A stretch of DNA of 64,000 nucleotides from Ctenosaura bakeri (Eukaryota; Chordata; Lepidosauria; Squamata; Iguanidae). The stretch is from contig CAOLHI010002132.1 in assembly GCA_948474755.1 (NCBI GenBank), forward strand, positions 1 through 64,000, written 5' to 3'. Below, in pieces: positions 51,601-57,055 of this stretch (positions are counted from its first letter, which is position 1; the number at the start of each line of letters is the position of its first letter). Position numbers and translations under genes: made by a program. The notes under the pieces were generated by a model. It was not told the origin of the DNA and searched no databases. It saw only the letters and a list, made by a program, of their open reading frames with translations.

Positions 51601-54600
51601 AAGGTTTGGCCCATAAGTTAATAATAATGTGTTTATATTTTTGCTCTTTGAACTCTGAAGACATGTTCTGCTGGACATTTTCTGAGGCCATAAGGCTCCA
51701 GAAGTTTTAGAACCTTTCTTTTGCTACTTTTGTGGACACTGGACAATTCCTACAATCTCTAAAGCTGTTTCATTGCTATTACAGGGGTGCCTCACTGATA
51801 CTGTGGGATACATTCCAGACCACGGCCATAAAGCAAATGTCACCTTAAAGTGAACCACAGCCTTTTTTTCGCTTTCTAGTGCTTATAAAAGCCCTAAAAA
51901 TATATTTATTCTATGATGTATTAACTGTGCAAAAGTGAAAATAATAAATAAATTGTCAGAACACAGTGCTGAGACACAAAGTGCACAGGTACTGTAAACA
52001 GGCTGAGGCTGAGTAACAAAATGGAGCTGTACTATTTAATTAAAAAGTGCTGTATTAGAAAATTGAGCTAAAGTGAAGTGCCTTAAAATGATGTACACCT
52101 CTATATCCCTTACCTGTAAAATTACAAAACATGCAATACCTAACATTTTCCCTCATTATCACTCTTCTGCTCTCGCTTCACTGAACAAAGAGTCATCTAG
52201 CAATTTTACCTTTGTTTTCTTCCAAAAGGAGATCCATAGTACAGTTCTTGGCTTGCATGACATCTGTCATGGATGCCACAGCAAGAAATTTGGGGCATAC
52301 TCCAATGAGGATCTGAGGTTCATAAGCCATACAGTAGTCACAGGGCTGATCCCACACTAACCCCTTGAACTGTACTGCAGAGAGGCATTCTGTGGTTCAA
52401 AGTTTTCCCACAATGCATTCTCTGGCTATTATTTTTGAGAGAAATAGGGAAGCTGTACTCTGGGTTTGAACCAAGTATTAAGCTTTTCAATACTGAATCA
52501 GATCTCTGTTCTGGGAGTCTCAGTATTGTCTACAGTGAGTGGTAGCAGCTTAAGAGATTTTCACATGATGGTCTTTCCCAGTTCTTTCTAAAAATTGTGG
52601 GGATAGAGCATGGAATCTTTTACATGCAGAGCATTCATGCTACCATGGAGATGTGGGCCTTCCCTCAAAGGAAGTACTGGGAGATTATGAAGCATTTCCT
52701 TATCCTTAATATCAGAAGTATTTCTGGCCAACAGCTTGTAAAAAGACTAGAATATCTAATGTTGTATGGCAACAGTAGGCTCAAGTCAATTGGGATGGGG
52801 AAGACTTACCATTAGCCTCCTTTTTTCCCCCCTTTAGTCACTTAATAAAATTCTTAATGAGCATTTGATAACAACTTAATACTCTGGCTCTGTCCTGCCT
52901 AACCAGCTTTAGGTAACTTCCATAGTGCAGTGGTAGAACACATTTTTTCTATGTAGAAGGTCACAAGTTCAGTCCCCATGTACAGCTGGAAAAGACCTTT
53001 TGCAAGAAATCCTGGATGATGACTGCCAATCACTACAGATAGTGCTCAGCTACATGGACCAATCAGCTCCCTATGCCCAATGTTCCCCATAAATAGTGCT
53101 GCTTATCTCCAATTCTCAATGTAGGAATATTTATCATCTTAACCTGCTGTTATGTTTTCACAATGTATTTCTATAGCTCTTCACTGTTGTGATGATTTGT
53201 AAAATGGCGAAAGACTTGTTGCGTTCTTTGTATGATAAAGAAGTGATTAATAATTGAATCTTGTGTTACATAAAAAAAAAAAGCAAGTGATAAGAAATAT
53301 AGATGTTCAGGTTATACGAAGTGAAGTATTTCATGCTATCCTGCATCCTGTTTTCCTAAATGTTTATAACTTATGCTGTTGCTTTCGTTTTACAACCAGC
53401 AGATTTAGGTGCCGTAAATCAGTATGAAAGATGTTTCAGCCATTCAACTTAAGATCTGTCACTACACTATTGTGTTTTCTTTCGATAATGCCCAAAACAT
53501 TCTAGCTGGAAGCTGAGCTAAAACAGACATGGGTTTAATTACACATTATCTGTTTTGGCTGCACTGATTAGTGCTTAATTGAATGGGTACAGGACACATA
53601 GATCTAGAGAAATATGGCTAGTAAAGAAAATACTAAACTTGTTATTGTATAAAGCTCAGAGGGATCAACGGCTGAAGCTTTCTTTCTTTTGCAGTCCTGT
53701 TACAGCTGGCCAGTGAAGCTTTACCAAATGACATGACCTTATCTCTTGCCTACCTACTTGCACTACCACAGGTATGTTAACCACTGGGGTATGATTTTAT
53801 TTTAATTTCTCAGATATTTAATTTCCATATGAATCTTTTCCCTAAGCTCAGCATGCTTCAACGCAACAGTTGATTTTCCCTTACCCCTGTGTTTTCGATG
53901 AACTTCAATACTCTGGAAAGGGATTGGTAAGGGAACAAACAATACTTTATTTTAAAACAGTATTTACTCAGCCTTTTCAATCTGCTAATCCTTCTGGTCA
54001 GTTTACAGGCACACTGAAAGGTTAGTTTCTGTTGAAAAGGAGGATTATACTTTCTGAAGCCATGGTACTGTTAAGTTTCTAGTTTCCAGTGAAATATGTA
54101 TATTCAAAGCTTTTTAAAAGAGGTTATTTGAGAACTTACTGCATTTTTCTGTGATGTTCATATGGAGCTCTTTCCATCTCTTCTGAAATTACTGTTGATC
54201 TCTTTTTAAAACTTGTGTTTTATGTCTATCTGTGTGAACCAATCTAAATCTCTTAAGCTGATTAATAGTACATTGTATTAGCTAACCATTTTCTTTTGAA
54301 AAAAAATCATAGAAGAGAATCCAAATACTTCAAGAAAAATCCATTGCCAGGGATATAAAGATTAGCGGATGGAGGGTATCTTGTAGGGAATCATAAGTTT
54401 ACTTGTAAGACTGTGCTGTGTCTGGGTTACAGTTTGGTTGGTTGATTTTTTTTTTTTTAACCATTTCTATCCTTTGCATCGTTCTGATGCCAAACACCAC
54501 TCAGGAAAGCTTACAATATTTATTTTCCCTTTTGTACAATAACTACATAAATTATATAGGGGTGTGTTTCAGATTTTATGATTAGGGGTGGGTTTCTGAT

Positions 54601-55040
54601 CTGAATCAACCCACAGCCAAATCAGAACTATGCACACAGATATGAGATGACTGAAAATGTCCTTGTGATTTATCAGATTGAGTTCAGAGGGACACAGATA
54701 ATGTCTCTCCAAAAAGTGATAAAGTTCCTCCCATTTTTTTCATGTTTGGAAACATGGGGAAGGAAAAGGTGTAGTTTTGAGTAGCAGCTCTAACTTCTAA
54801 TCACAGTGAATGGTTTCATCAGGAATCTTCAAGTCCTTCTGCCACTGCAGCTGTATGTACCACATTACACCTCTTGCATGTTTTATGGCTTTCGTGCCAA
54901 CTGATCCAGACTAAAAGAAGTCTAAAATTATTCACTGTAATGCAGCAAATCCTGCAGCTAATCTTGTGTTACCTTCCATTTTTTTTTGTACAGGGAAACA
55001 TCAATGACATGCAGTTTTGGTTAATAATTGCCCTCCCAAA

Positions 55041-55091
<51 letters not shown>

Positions 55092-57055
55092 TGTGTGTAA
55101 AGGGAAACCAAGCCTTTTCCAACTTATGGCAACCCTAAGGCTAACTTATCATGGGGTTTTCTGGAGGCTGAGAGTGTGTGATTGCCTAAGGTCACTCAGT
55201 GGGTTTTGGCTGTAGTCCAACATATAAACCACAACACCACACCAAAAATAATGGAATGCTTCCCTTCCTATCCTTCCCCCATGTGTATTTTTTTCAAGTT
55301 TCTTAACTAGGGCTATCTCTATGCTTTATGCCATTTTCCAGATATTTGTCCACAGTAAACATGGAGATAAGTTCTTTAAAACACACAAATTGTAAGAACC
55401 GCTCTTACACAAAGTTCTCTGCACTCATTCACCTGAAGTTTGGCAAGATTGGTCCCTTTAACTGTCTGTTCCTCTGTCATCAAATACCATCAATGAACTT
55501 CCCTGAGTTATTAGTGGTTCCATTAATTTTTTTTTAAATCAGAATTGAAATATGGATGGCAGCAAACACCTTGTGTTCATTTATCTAATATAAGCCCCTC
55601 AATATGCTTAATTCCCTTATATTGTGTCTGAAAGATTCATCCAATAGGGAGAACAGGGACAAACAGGGAAAAATGTTTTAGGTGTTTTTTGATTTCTGGT
55701 TATAGTCAGTGGGGTGAACTGAGATTTGAATTTTTGAGTCAAGATTCACATTCAGATCTGAGCTGATTTTGAGCTGTATTCTAAAGCACCAATTAGGATC
55801 AGAACCAAATCATTTGATCAGTAAAACCCTTTGCTATTATCGTTTTCTATTCTGTATCTGAAACACTTCCCACCTACTTCAGAAAAAGTACAGAGGAAGA
55901 ACAGTGAGGAGAGCATGTTGGTGAAGGAATTTGATAGGTGGGAGGTTTCTTAGTCATCTTATTGACTTCTCATCATAAATATTCATCATTTGTATTACTG
56001 TTTTACAATATTAGGGTTACATTCATTTGCTCACAGCTGTGAATCTAATATAGCTGTACCTTTGTTGATCAATGAAGCTGAAATATATCAAATAGGAGCT
56101 GGATGCAATCCTTACCTTCATATGCAGGATTCTTACTACCTGACCTTTGTGTACAGTTGTTGTGATACTAGCATCAGAAAAGTTCTCCCATGTGAAATTG
56201 GTGTCTATGGGTAGGCAAGGTTTCCCTTACTCACTGGAGGATCAGGAAGTGATATAGGGTGGGAGTTGGAGGGGGACATTTTTATACTACAGCTCTAGAG
56301 GGTGCCATTTGTCCATTTCTTTATCATTATCATTTAAAGTCATGTGGTTGAAGAACAGACCAGCACATGTAAATCTAGTGTGTGCTGGGGCTCATTCACA
56401 GAATTATATTGCTATTATTCCACTTTCCATCCTATGGAATCCTGGTACTGGAAGCTTAGGGAAGGACATTTAGAATTCTCAATCAGAGTGCTCCAGTGCC
56501 CCGCCAGACTACCAGCCATAGGATTCTGTAGAATGGAACCATGGCAGTTAAAGTAGAATAATGGTGGTATAACTGGGTAGTGTGATTGGGCTCCAAGTTT
56601 TAAATCTCCAAGCAGCCATAAAGCTGTCTTGTTGTGCTGAAGTCTCACTTACTTCCTTGGATGGATGTGAATGGCAGATGGAAAGAACCCCTGATCATGG
56701 AACTTCTAGAACACAAAGAAAAATATAAATTTTTCATCTTCTAAAGAGATTTATTCTTTTAAAAAATGTGCAGTACATCCACCTTTTGATTGAGCAGAGT
56801 ATATTTGTTGGCACCAGAGTCTCCAGATCATCATTCATGAGCAGCCACTAGAGAGATGGCATGCTGATCATTGTAACATTGTTGTAGCTAAGTTAATTCT
56901 TTCCTGTTTCTTTCTAGGTGGTTGATGCCAACAAGTGCTTTGAAAAACAGGTTCCTTCTGCTTTATCTCTCCAGCTGGCAAGTTATTATTATAGCCTGCA
57001 GATCTACGCTCGTTTGGCACCATGTTTCAAGGACGAATGTCACCCCCTCTACAGG
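2512..57055 (+). CDS. NBAS: NBAS, internal portion (11 exons, 485 codons)
   Basis: The span joins 2512-2741, 12199-12311, 15283-15396, 30866-30979, 32083-32240, 33331-33435, 46426-46593, 46888-47001, 47267-47390, 53695-53771 and 56918-57055. The total is 1,455 nt: it begins and ends in phase 0, has no stop, and every junction phase agrees. The product is recognised as NBAS by long stretches I recall from the human protein, such as [12 protein letters not shown] and [20 protein letters not shown] is a peripheral ER protein of about 2,370 residues. With RINT1 and ZW10 it forms the NRZ/syntaxin 18 tether that captures COPI vesicles returning from the Golgi, and it is also reported as a nonsense-mediated decay factor. 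The segment looks wholly helical and, from family knowledge, falls in or beside the Sec39 domain. No signal peptide or membrane segment is visible. Both gene ends lie outside the window, so promoter, start and stop cannot be described. Confidence 0.95.
3295..3385 (+). repeat. L2-like LINE scrap (3' domain)
   Basis: A short reading of type [13 protein letters not shown] resembles the LHWLPV..R..FK motif at the C-terminal end of L2/CR1-group LINEs. The same motif occurs in the fragment at 41790-42100. Identification rests on about 15 residues. Confidence 0.45.
5903..6110 (+). pseudogene. DIRS reverse transcriptase fragment
   Basis: The frame reads [19 protein letters not shown] then FTV...[10 protein letters not shown] and VFTKVM. 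This is the DIRS/gypsy-type polymerase segment in which D.QDAYFH..IHP and the LPFGL region are conserved; the usual PFGL here is SFRL. It would make the cDNA of the element. The frame is lost before the catalytic Y.DD box, so the fragment cannot be functional. Confidence 0.75.
6560..7000 (+). pseudogene. DIRS RNase H-like fragment
   Basis: Pieces in several frames read [17 protein letters not shown], then AMQLWDWCI, then W.L...VF and [11 protein letters not shown]. They match the order of the RNase H region and following segment of DIRS elements (a D-N active-site strand, then LWDWC and IDLFAS-type motifs). Stops separate the pieces (for example after YINKR), so it is a relic. Confidence 0.7.
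7149..7275 (-). repeat. LINE 3' tail nested inside the DIRS element
   Basis: On the minus strand the stretch ends in an ATG/ATA-rich simple tail. It has the cccg...gaaggcgggtta pattern shared with the L2-like 3' end at 35100-35200. The DIRS coding signal stops at ctccctt gtggcca and resumes at ccatggttttctacc, so this is an insertion. A 4-bp ccat on both sides may be its target duplication. Confidence 0.55.
8267..8293. repeat. (TA)n microsatellite
   Basis: An uninterrupted TA run of about 13 units. A shorter CT run lies at 8152-8168. Confidence 0.95.
9523..9728 (+). repeat. Sauria-like tRNA-derived SINE
   Basis: The 5' part is tRNA-like: gtgtaatgatttgag in the A-box position and gagtttgattcccc in the B-box position. 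The body reads cccactggttgaccttggg. The 3' tail (tagccgtaagttgaaatgac, then ttgaaagcacacaac) resembles the Bov-B LINE end used by Sauria SINEs. It ends in an irregular (AAC)n tail. It is transcribed in the gene's sense direction. Confidence 0.7.
10540..10589. repeat. (TTTC)n microsatellite
   Basis: About 12 units of TTTC, nearly perfect, likely polymorphic. Confidence 0.95.
11062..11285. repeat. Hairpin MITE, copy 1 of 4
   Basis: A roughly 200-bp imperfect palindrome. The right arm has cccaggattccataggatgg followed by gccattgcagttacagtgg; the left arm has the complementary attccatgttaactgtcatg. The same layout is found near 19.3, 56.5 and 60.4 kb. No coding capacity; family not named. Confidence 0.65.
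11423..11453. repeat. (AC)n microsatellite
   Basis: An uninterrupted AC run of about 15 units. Confidence 0.95.
12199..12311 (+). CDS. NBAS: NBAS exon b (113 bp, phase 2 to 1)
   Basis: A long pyrimidine tract (12180-12195) precedes aag. The first base completes an Arg codon split across the intron (AG/A). The peptide includes [22 protein letters not shown] and FGVKILPLQ. The donor is gtatgg. The leftover G forms a Val codon with TT of the next exon. It is flanked by introns of 9.46 and 2.97 kb. Confidence 0.95.
12419..12449. repeat. (TC)n microsatellite
   Basis: About 15 CT units, 39 bp upstream of a SINE. Confidence 0.95.
12488..12693 (+). repeat. Sauria-like tRNA-derived SINE
   Basis: Carries gggtgtagtggtttgag and gagaccagggttcaattt (A- and B-box regions), cccactgggtac, catgataggttcaccttagg and a CAACAT-rich tail. 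Internal deletions have removed part of the body seen in the copy at 25761. Confidence 0.7.
13662..13862 (+). repeat. 5S-rRNA-derived SINE with Sauria-like tail
   Basis: The first 90 bp match the 3' three quarters of vertebrate 5S rRNA. They read gatctcttctgaccttggaa, then ttaagcagggtc, then ttagtacttagatgggagac, and so include the internal Pol III control region. The following body (aaccacctctgagtattcct, then tcatggggttactgtaagtt) is the type of tail seen in the tRNA-derived SINEs here. It is therefore a SINE with a 5S head, not a 5S gene: the 5' quarter is absent and the 3' end is replaced. Confidence 0.8.
15070..15165. repeat. Recurrent short reptile-type repeat, possible copy
   Basis: Contains attcaatggatcttctctag in a context like that at 43715-43800 and 51228-51305 (a pattern around ccattgaattcaatgggactta). 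Weak. Confidence 0.3.
15283..15396 (+). CDS. NBAS: NBAS exon c (114 bp, phase 1 to 1)
   Basis: Found by searching for the NBAS segment missing between exons b and d. The acceptor is ctcaccag and the donor gtaaaa. Beginning with the second and third bases of Val, it reads [13 protein letters not shown], then [17 protein letters not shown]. The residue order matches what I recall of human NBAS and the phases at both ends agree with the neighbours. The donor is only moderately strong (A at +5 rather than G). Confidence 0.95.
16484..16735. repeat. Tandem repeat, 2.2 units of about 111-117 bp
   Basis: Units start at 16484, 16601 and 16712 with cccatttccttgccttttg or a close variant. The first two are complete and share ggaactctggaagggagaag; the third is partial. 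Open frames on both strands here are products of the repeat. Confidence 0.85.
19190..19410. repeat. Hairpin MITE, copy 2 of 4
   Basis: Same architecture as 11062-11285: gctatgattccgctttaact on the left, ttccaggattccataggtgg on the right, and aattctcagttgggg between. The gtgcctttagtggca equivalent of other copies is interrupted by a G run. Confidence 0.6.
21265..21480. repeat. Possible LINE 3' tail (A-rich)
   Basis: The pattern ttattatttatgtcaaaaat then caccccacctttcaagatcc followed by A-rich sequence resembles the start of the L2-like fossil at 35100. The resemblance is in layout and short words only. Confidence 0.4.
21560..21635. repeat. (TCTG)n(TCTA)n microsatellite
   Basis: Three to four TCTG units followed by about 15 TCTA units. 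It encodes only the SIYL pattern in a spurious frame. Confidence 0.95.
22239..22272. repeat. Poly-A tract
   Basis: A run of 21 A followed by taaaaaaaata. It may be the tail of a retroposed copy, but I recognise no element upstream. Confidence 0.9.
22843..23524. mobile_element. hAT-like non-autonomous element, 682 bp
   Basis: Perfect 8-bp direct repeats ctgtagac (22835-22842 and 23525-23532) flank it. The ends are inverted: left caatggttcttaacc, right complement cagtgattcttgacc (12 of 15 identical). An 8-bp duplication and such ends are typical of hAT elements. The interior has near-end ctgaggacc words and a GA-rich block (23155-23190) but no transposase reading. Confidence 0.8.
23685..24540. 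mobile_element. Pogo-like element with internal minisatellite
   Basis: The flanks read ggtttcacttactcatgatc on the left and gtattatctgtgctttttgc then ggaaacatatcccttgtgga on the right. They resemble pogo/Tigger ends, which contain variants of ggtttcgcttatccgcgg. Between 23840 and 24320 there are several imperfect copies of an 85-95 bp unit (cctctcttggccaaggaagg; aagagatgcatggtgaggca; cagctgggcttcc). The unit accounts for the long frames on both strands. Exact termini not determined. Confidence 0.55.
25761..25990 (+). repeat. Sauria-like tRNA-derived SINE
   Basis: The most complete body of the set: tgggcgaccttgggcagggc, then cagtctcagaggaaggcaat, then gaataagtcttgccaagaaa, ending aaaatgacttgaaggcacac. 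The B-box region is damaged. Confidence 0.7.
27082..27290 (+). repeat. Sauria-like tRNA-derived SINE
   Basis: Reads tatagtggtttgaatgttga, agaccagggtttgaatatcc, actggatagccttgggcaac and gaacaagtcttgtcaagaaa. The 3' end is truncated after ttcccctaaggta. Confidence 0.7.
27600..27915. repeat. Unclassified interspersed repeat, copy A
   Basis: Similar over at least 150 bp to 29205-29370. Shared words include caattcaccagcagaggtcc against caattggctaccagaggtgc, and aacagcctgttatcttcagt against aacagcctgttatcttcaat. It contains sub-repeats spaced about 45-50 bp (gcaaagccttacc; gagagccttcccag; gtaaagcctttccag). Family unknown. Confidence 0.6.
29205..29775. repeat. Unclassified interspersed repeat, copy B, apparently split
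   Basis: 29205-29370 matches the middle of copy A; 29690-29775 resembles its end (gaaagaatattt, then aaaaatat). The middle, about 29505-29680, has ctgtgttagtctcaatcgg and tctcagtctcaaaggtacta. These fit another dispersed element, so copy B seems to be interrupted by it. Confidence 0.45.
29820..30110. repeat. Hairpin-rich repeat, copy 1
   Basis: A run of short palindromes of the type ttttctgYRcagaaaa. It shares a 19-base identity (tttctgtgcagaaaatact, 29995-30013) with 42404-42422 and looser similarity around it. Confidence 0.5.
30866..30979 (+). CDS. NBAS: NBAS exon d (114 bp, phase 1 to 1)
   Basis: The acceptor is tttttatttgaag and the donor gtgaag. The first two bases complete a Gly codon begun in exon c. 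The peptide contains [20 protein letters not shown] and [11 protein letters not shown] longer open frame overlapping the 5' half in another register is spurious. The exon is separated from exon c by the longest intron of the window (15.5 kb), which is filled with repeats. Confidence 0.95.
30980..32082 (+). other. NBAS: NBAS intron d-e (1,103 bp)
   Basis: A GT-AG intron; a CA-rich stretch follows the donor (31019-31041). About half is an old + strand CR1 3' fragment, listed separately. Confidence 0.85.
31360..31865 (+). mobile_element. Old CR1 LINE 3' fragment (+ strand)
   Basis: It runs parallel to the end of the minus-strand CR1 at 38182-41237. It has actgtgtccagttctgggca, gaggagggtgaccaaaatgg, then ctgaagaagagaagtttaag, and ends ttggactagatggcccttgt, then ctgtggttctgttattcta. 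This is the RT C-terminal part and 3' untranslated end. Diverged and full of stops. It lies in the 1.1-kb intron d-e. Confidence 0.8.
32083..32240 (+). CDS. NBAS: NBAS exon e (158 bp, phase 1 to 0)
   Basis: The acceptor is gtaaatcag; the GC start completes Gly from exon d. The peptide reads [19 protein letters not shown], then [20 protein letters not shown] and ASRTLQTE. This is one of the best conserved pieces here. The donor is gtctgt, with C at +3 and T at +5, weaker than the other ten, so efficient splicing may rely on the adjacent GAG exon end and enhancers. Confidence 0.95.
32241..33330 (+). other. NBAS: NBAS intron e-f (1,090 bp)
   Basis: A GT-AG intron with the weak donor gtctgt. No repeat or exon recognised inside. 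Confidence 0.85.
33331..33435 (+). CDS. NBAS: NBAS exon f (105 bp, phase 0 to 0)
   Basis: The acceptor is cctccttag and the donor gtaagg. It encodes 35 codons: [10 protein letters not shown] is conserved, and the rest ([14 protein letters not shown] and onward) is polar, Ser/Glu-rich and only loosely like the human residues I recall. This suggests a variable loop between helices. Being phase 0 at both ends, it could be skipped without a frameshift; nothing in the sequence shows that it is. Confidence 0.9.
34220..34292. repeat. MITE scrap
   Basis: The words gagctgaaatccagcaacat and gtgccacaagttgtccac are like those of common reptile hAT-type MITEs. Too short to classify. Confidence 0.3.
34940..34985. 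repeat. (CTATAT)n-like microsatellite
   Basis: Irregular ctatat units. Confidence 0.8.
35100..37325 (-). mobile_element. L2-like LINE fossil, 3' two thirds
   Basis: On the minus strand, pieces of reverse transcriptase appear in order in changing frames. They are [20 protein letters not shown] (36300-36400), [12 protein letters not shown] (36160-36200) and a [13 protein letters not shown] helix (36000-36050). The Y.DD box itself is lost. The 3' end at about 35100 is an A/T-rich tail. The strand, motif spelling and end type fit the L2/CR1 group; the exact clade is not certain. Frames shift many times and the sequence is CpG-poor, so the insertion is old. Confidence 0.7.
37473..37562. repeat. 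Short hairpin MITE
   Basis: The arms aaaagttgcatttttggac and the complement of tattccaaaaaaaggtaact pair across about 45 bp. Short words resemble reptile MITEs built on a tggactacaactcccagaa core. Confidence 0.5.
38260..40110 (-). pseudogene. CR1 ORF2 reverse transcriptase domain
   Basis: Continues the endonuclease in another frame. Linker motifs are [17 protein letters not shown] and, after the internal TAA at 39613-39615, [10 protein letters not shown]. The fingers/palm follow: [33 protein letters not shown], then the catalytic box FADDTKLGG (F.DD). Thumb and C-terminal motifs include [17 protein letters not shown] and [20 protein letters not shown]. The frame ends at a natural stop (38262-38260). 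With one stop and one shift the copy is inactive but otherwise well kept. Confidence 0.9.
40101..41093 (-). pseudogene. CR1 ORF2 endonuclease domain
   Basis: About 330 readable codons of an APE-type endonuclease, which nicks target DNA to prime reverse transcription. Visible motifs: [15 protein letters not shown] (N-terminal motif with the metal-binding Glu region), [29 protein letters not shown] (active-site Asp-Asn), NILDLILTN and GSDHALLEF (catalytic Ser-Asp-His). All key residues appear present. The frame probably begins upstream, since an open stretch continues past the first Leu/Met-type codon to a stop near 41143. It is lost shortly before 40101 through an apparent single-base deletion, after which the signal continues in the neighbouring frame. 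Confidence 0.9.
41135..41233 (-). pseudogene. CR1 ORF1 C-terminal end (esterase-like)
   Basis: A frame ends [20 protein letters not shown], then nine more codons, then TAA at 41137-41135. The D..H arrangement (DGLH) is the Asp-His part of the SGNH/GDSL esterase triad reported in CR1 ORF1 proteins. The rest of ORF1 is lost to 5' truncation. It lies just upstream of, and in a different frame from, the ORF2 endonuclease. Confidence 0.7.
41790..42100 (+). mobile_element. L2-like LINE 3' fragment (+ strand)
   Basis: The frame reads [13 protein letters not shown], then an interruption of T/A-rich bases, then [18 protein letters not shown]. This is the conserved C-terminal tail of L2/CR1-group ORF2 (VT..LI.SRLDYCN...GLP...LQLVQN.AAR). 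Next come ccagctccatcggctgtcag and tttctggacacagttcaaag. Old, with small deletions and a TAT/TTA insertion. Confidence 0.7.
42385..42670. repeat. Hairpin-rich repeat, copy 2
   Basis: Shares tttctgtgcagaaaatact with 29995-30013 and has the same kind of ttttcagaaaaa palindromes. Large parts differ. Confidence 0.4.
42899..43020. repeat. hAT-type MITE scrap
   Basis: Contains gccagtggttctaaactatt, then ttcagatgttttggacttca, then tctcccagaatc and ctggccatgctggag. These words are shared with common reptile MITEs; no terminal duplication seen. Confidence 0.5.
43715..43800. repeat. Recurrent short reptile-type repeat
   Basis: Reads cagcacaatcctatgcatgc, ttactgaatccagtggaatt and tactctcaggtaagtatgtt. 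A similar pattern is at 51228-51305 (aaggcagtggcacttatttc, then tgaataaacatacataagat). Confidence 0.45.
46426..46593 (+). CDS. NBAS: NBAS exon g (168 bp, phase 0 to 0)
   Basis: The acceptor is catcacag and the donor gtaaga. It encodes 56 codons including [20 protein letters not shown] and [13 protein letters not shown]. It ends in CAT (His) where I recall Gln in human NBAS. A final T instead of G weakens pairing with U1 at the exon edge, but the donor is otherwise good. The first of three exons clustered within 1 kb after a 13.0 kb intron. Confidence 0.95.
46888..47001 (+). CDS. NBAS: NBAS exon h (114 bp, phase 0 to 0)
   Basis: The acceptor is ttcctgaaag and the donor gtaagt, the consensus. 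It encodes 38 codons. The first half is less conserved ([17 protein letters not shown]); the second half, [20 protein letters not shown], is clearly NBAS. The upstream intron is only 294 bp. Confidence 0.95.
47267..47390 (+). CDS. NBAS: NBAS exon i (124 bp, phase 0 to 1)
   Basis: The acceptor is ctgttctgtag and the donor gtaaac. The peptide contains [20 protein letters not shown] and ends FPATE plus one base of Val. The upstream intron is only 265 bp and the downstream one 6.3 kb. Confidence 0.95.
48246..48269. repeat. (TG)n microsatellite
   Basis: About 12 TG units followed by gcgcg. Confidence 0.9.
49297..49321. repeat. (TTTTG)n microsatellite
   Basis: Five units of GTTTT. Confidence 0.9.
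51228..51305. repeat. Recurrent short reptile-type repeat
   Basis: Same pattern as 43715-43800: cttatttctgaataaacata follows a stretch with cagtggca. Confidence 0.4.
51782..52085. repeat. Possible non-autonomous DNA transposon remnant
   Basis: The left side reads ggtgcctcactgatactgtg, then cataaagcaaatgtcacc; the right side has gagctaaagtgaagtgcct. The ends are roughly inverted (ggtgcctcact against aggcacttcact). No target duplication found. Confidence 0.35.
52489..52660 (-). repeat. tRNA-derived SINE (minus strand)
   Basis: On the minus strand it matches the + strand SINE at 52918. The tRNA part is near 52660-52600, with a tacatgcagagcattcatgc segment (minus: gcatgaatgctctgcatgta). The body follows (tgggagtctcagtattgtct). 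Confidence 0.6.
52918..53095 (+). repeat. tRNA-derived SINE (plus strand)
   Basis: Begins catagtgcagtggtagaaca (A box region), then cacaagttcagtccccatgt (B box), then ctggaaaagaccttttgcaa, then gaccaatcagctccctatgc. This is not a tRNA gene: no acceptor stem pairing, and a SINE body follows. Confidence 0.65.
53695..53771 (+). CDS. NBAS: NBAS exon j (77 bp, phase 1 to 0)
   Basis: The acceptor is ctttcttttgcag and the donor gtatgt. The smallest exon, with two bases completing Val and then 25 codons. It reads [19 protein letters not shown] and LLALPQ, helical and highly conserved. Too short to appear as a long open frame; placed by conservation and phase. Confidence 0.95.
55043..55098. repeat. 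Compound (CT)n(GT)n microsatellite
   Basis: About 16 CT and 12 GT units directly beside the 3' end of a minus-strand SINE. Confidence 0.95.
55099..55243 (-). repeat. Sauria-like tRNA-derived SINE (minus strand)
   Basis: On the minus strand it reads ggtgttgtggtttatatgtt (A-box region), then acccactgagtgaccttagg, ccccatgataagttagcctt and gttgccataagttgg. Shorter than the other copies. Confidence 0.65.
56390..56600. repeat. Hairpin MITE, copy 3 of 4
   Basis: The left arm has tccatcctatggaatcctgg and the right arm ccataggattctgtagaatg then gaaccatggcagttaaagta. The loop has atttagaattctcaatcaga. Confidence 0.65.
56918..57055 (+). CDS. NBAS: NBAS exon k (138 bp, phase 0 to 0)
   Basis: The acceptor is gtttctttctag and the donor gtgagt. 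It encodes 46 codons: [11 protein letters not shown], then [19 protein letters not shown], then [13 protein letters not shown]. The last exon in the window. I expected the following NBAS segment (a DPKEL-like start) downstream but could not find it before 64000, so the intron after it is at least 6.9 kb. Confidence 0.95.

Larger units (their letters stand above)
47391..53694 (+). other. NBAS: NBAS intron i-j (6,304 bp)
   Basis: A GT-AG intron. It contains a TG microsatellite (48246-48269), a TTTTG array (49297-49321), a possible DNA-transposon remnant (51782-52085) and two tRNA SINEs in opposite orientation (52489-52660 and 52918-53095). 49330-51220 shows nothing classifiable. Confidence 0.85.
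53772..56917 (+). other. NBAS: NBAS intron j-k (3,146 bp)
   Basis: A GT-AG intron with a compound CT/GT microsatellite joined to a minus-strand SINE (55043-55243) and a hairpin MITE (56390-56600). The rest shows no recognisable feature. Confidence 0.85.

Noticed and set aside
52918..52995. tRNA gene
   Set aside because: Has A- and B-box-like words but no acceptor-stem pairing and continues into a SINE body.
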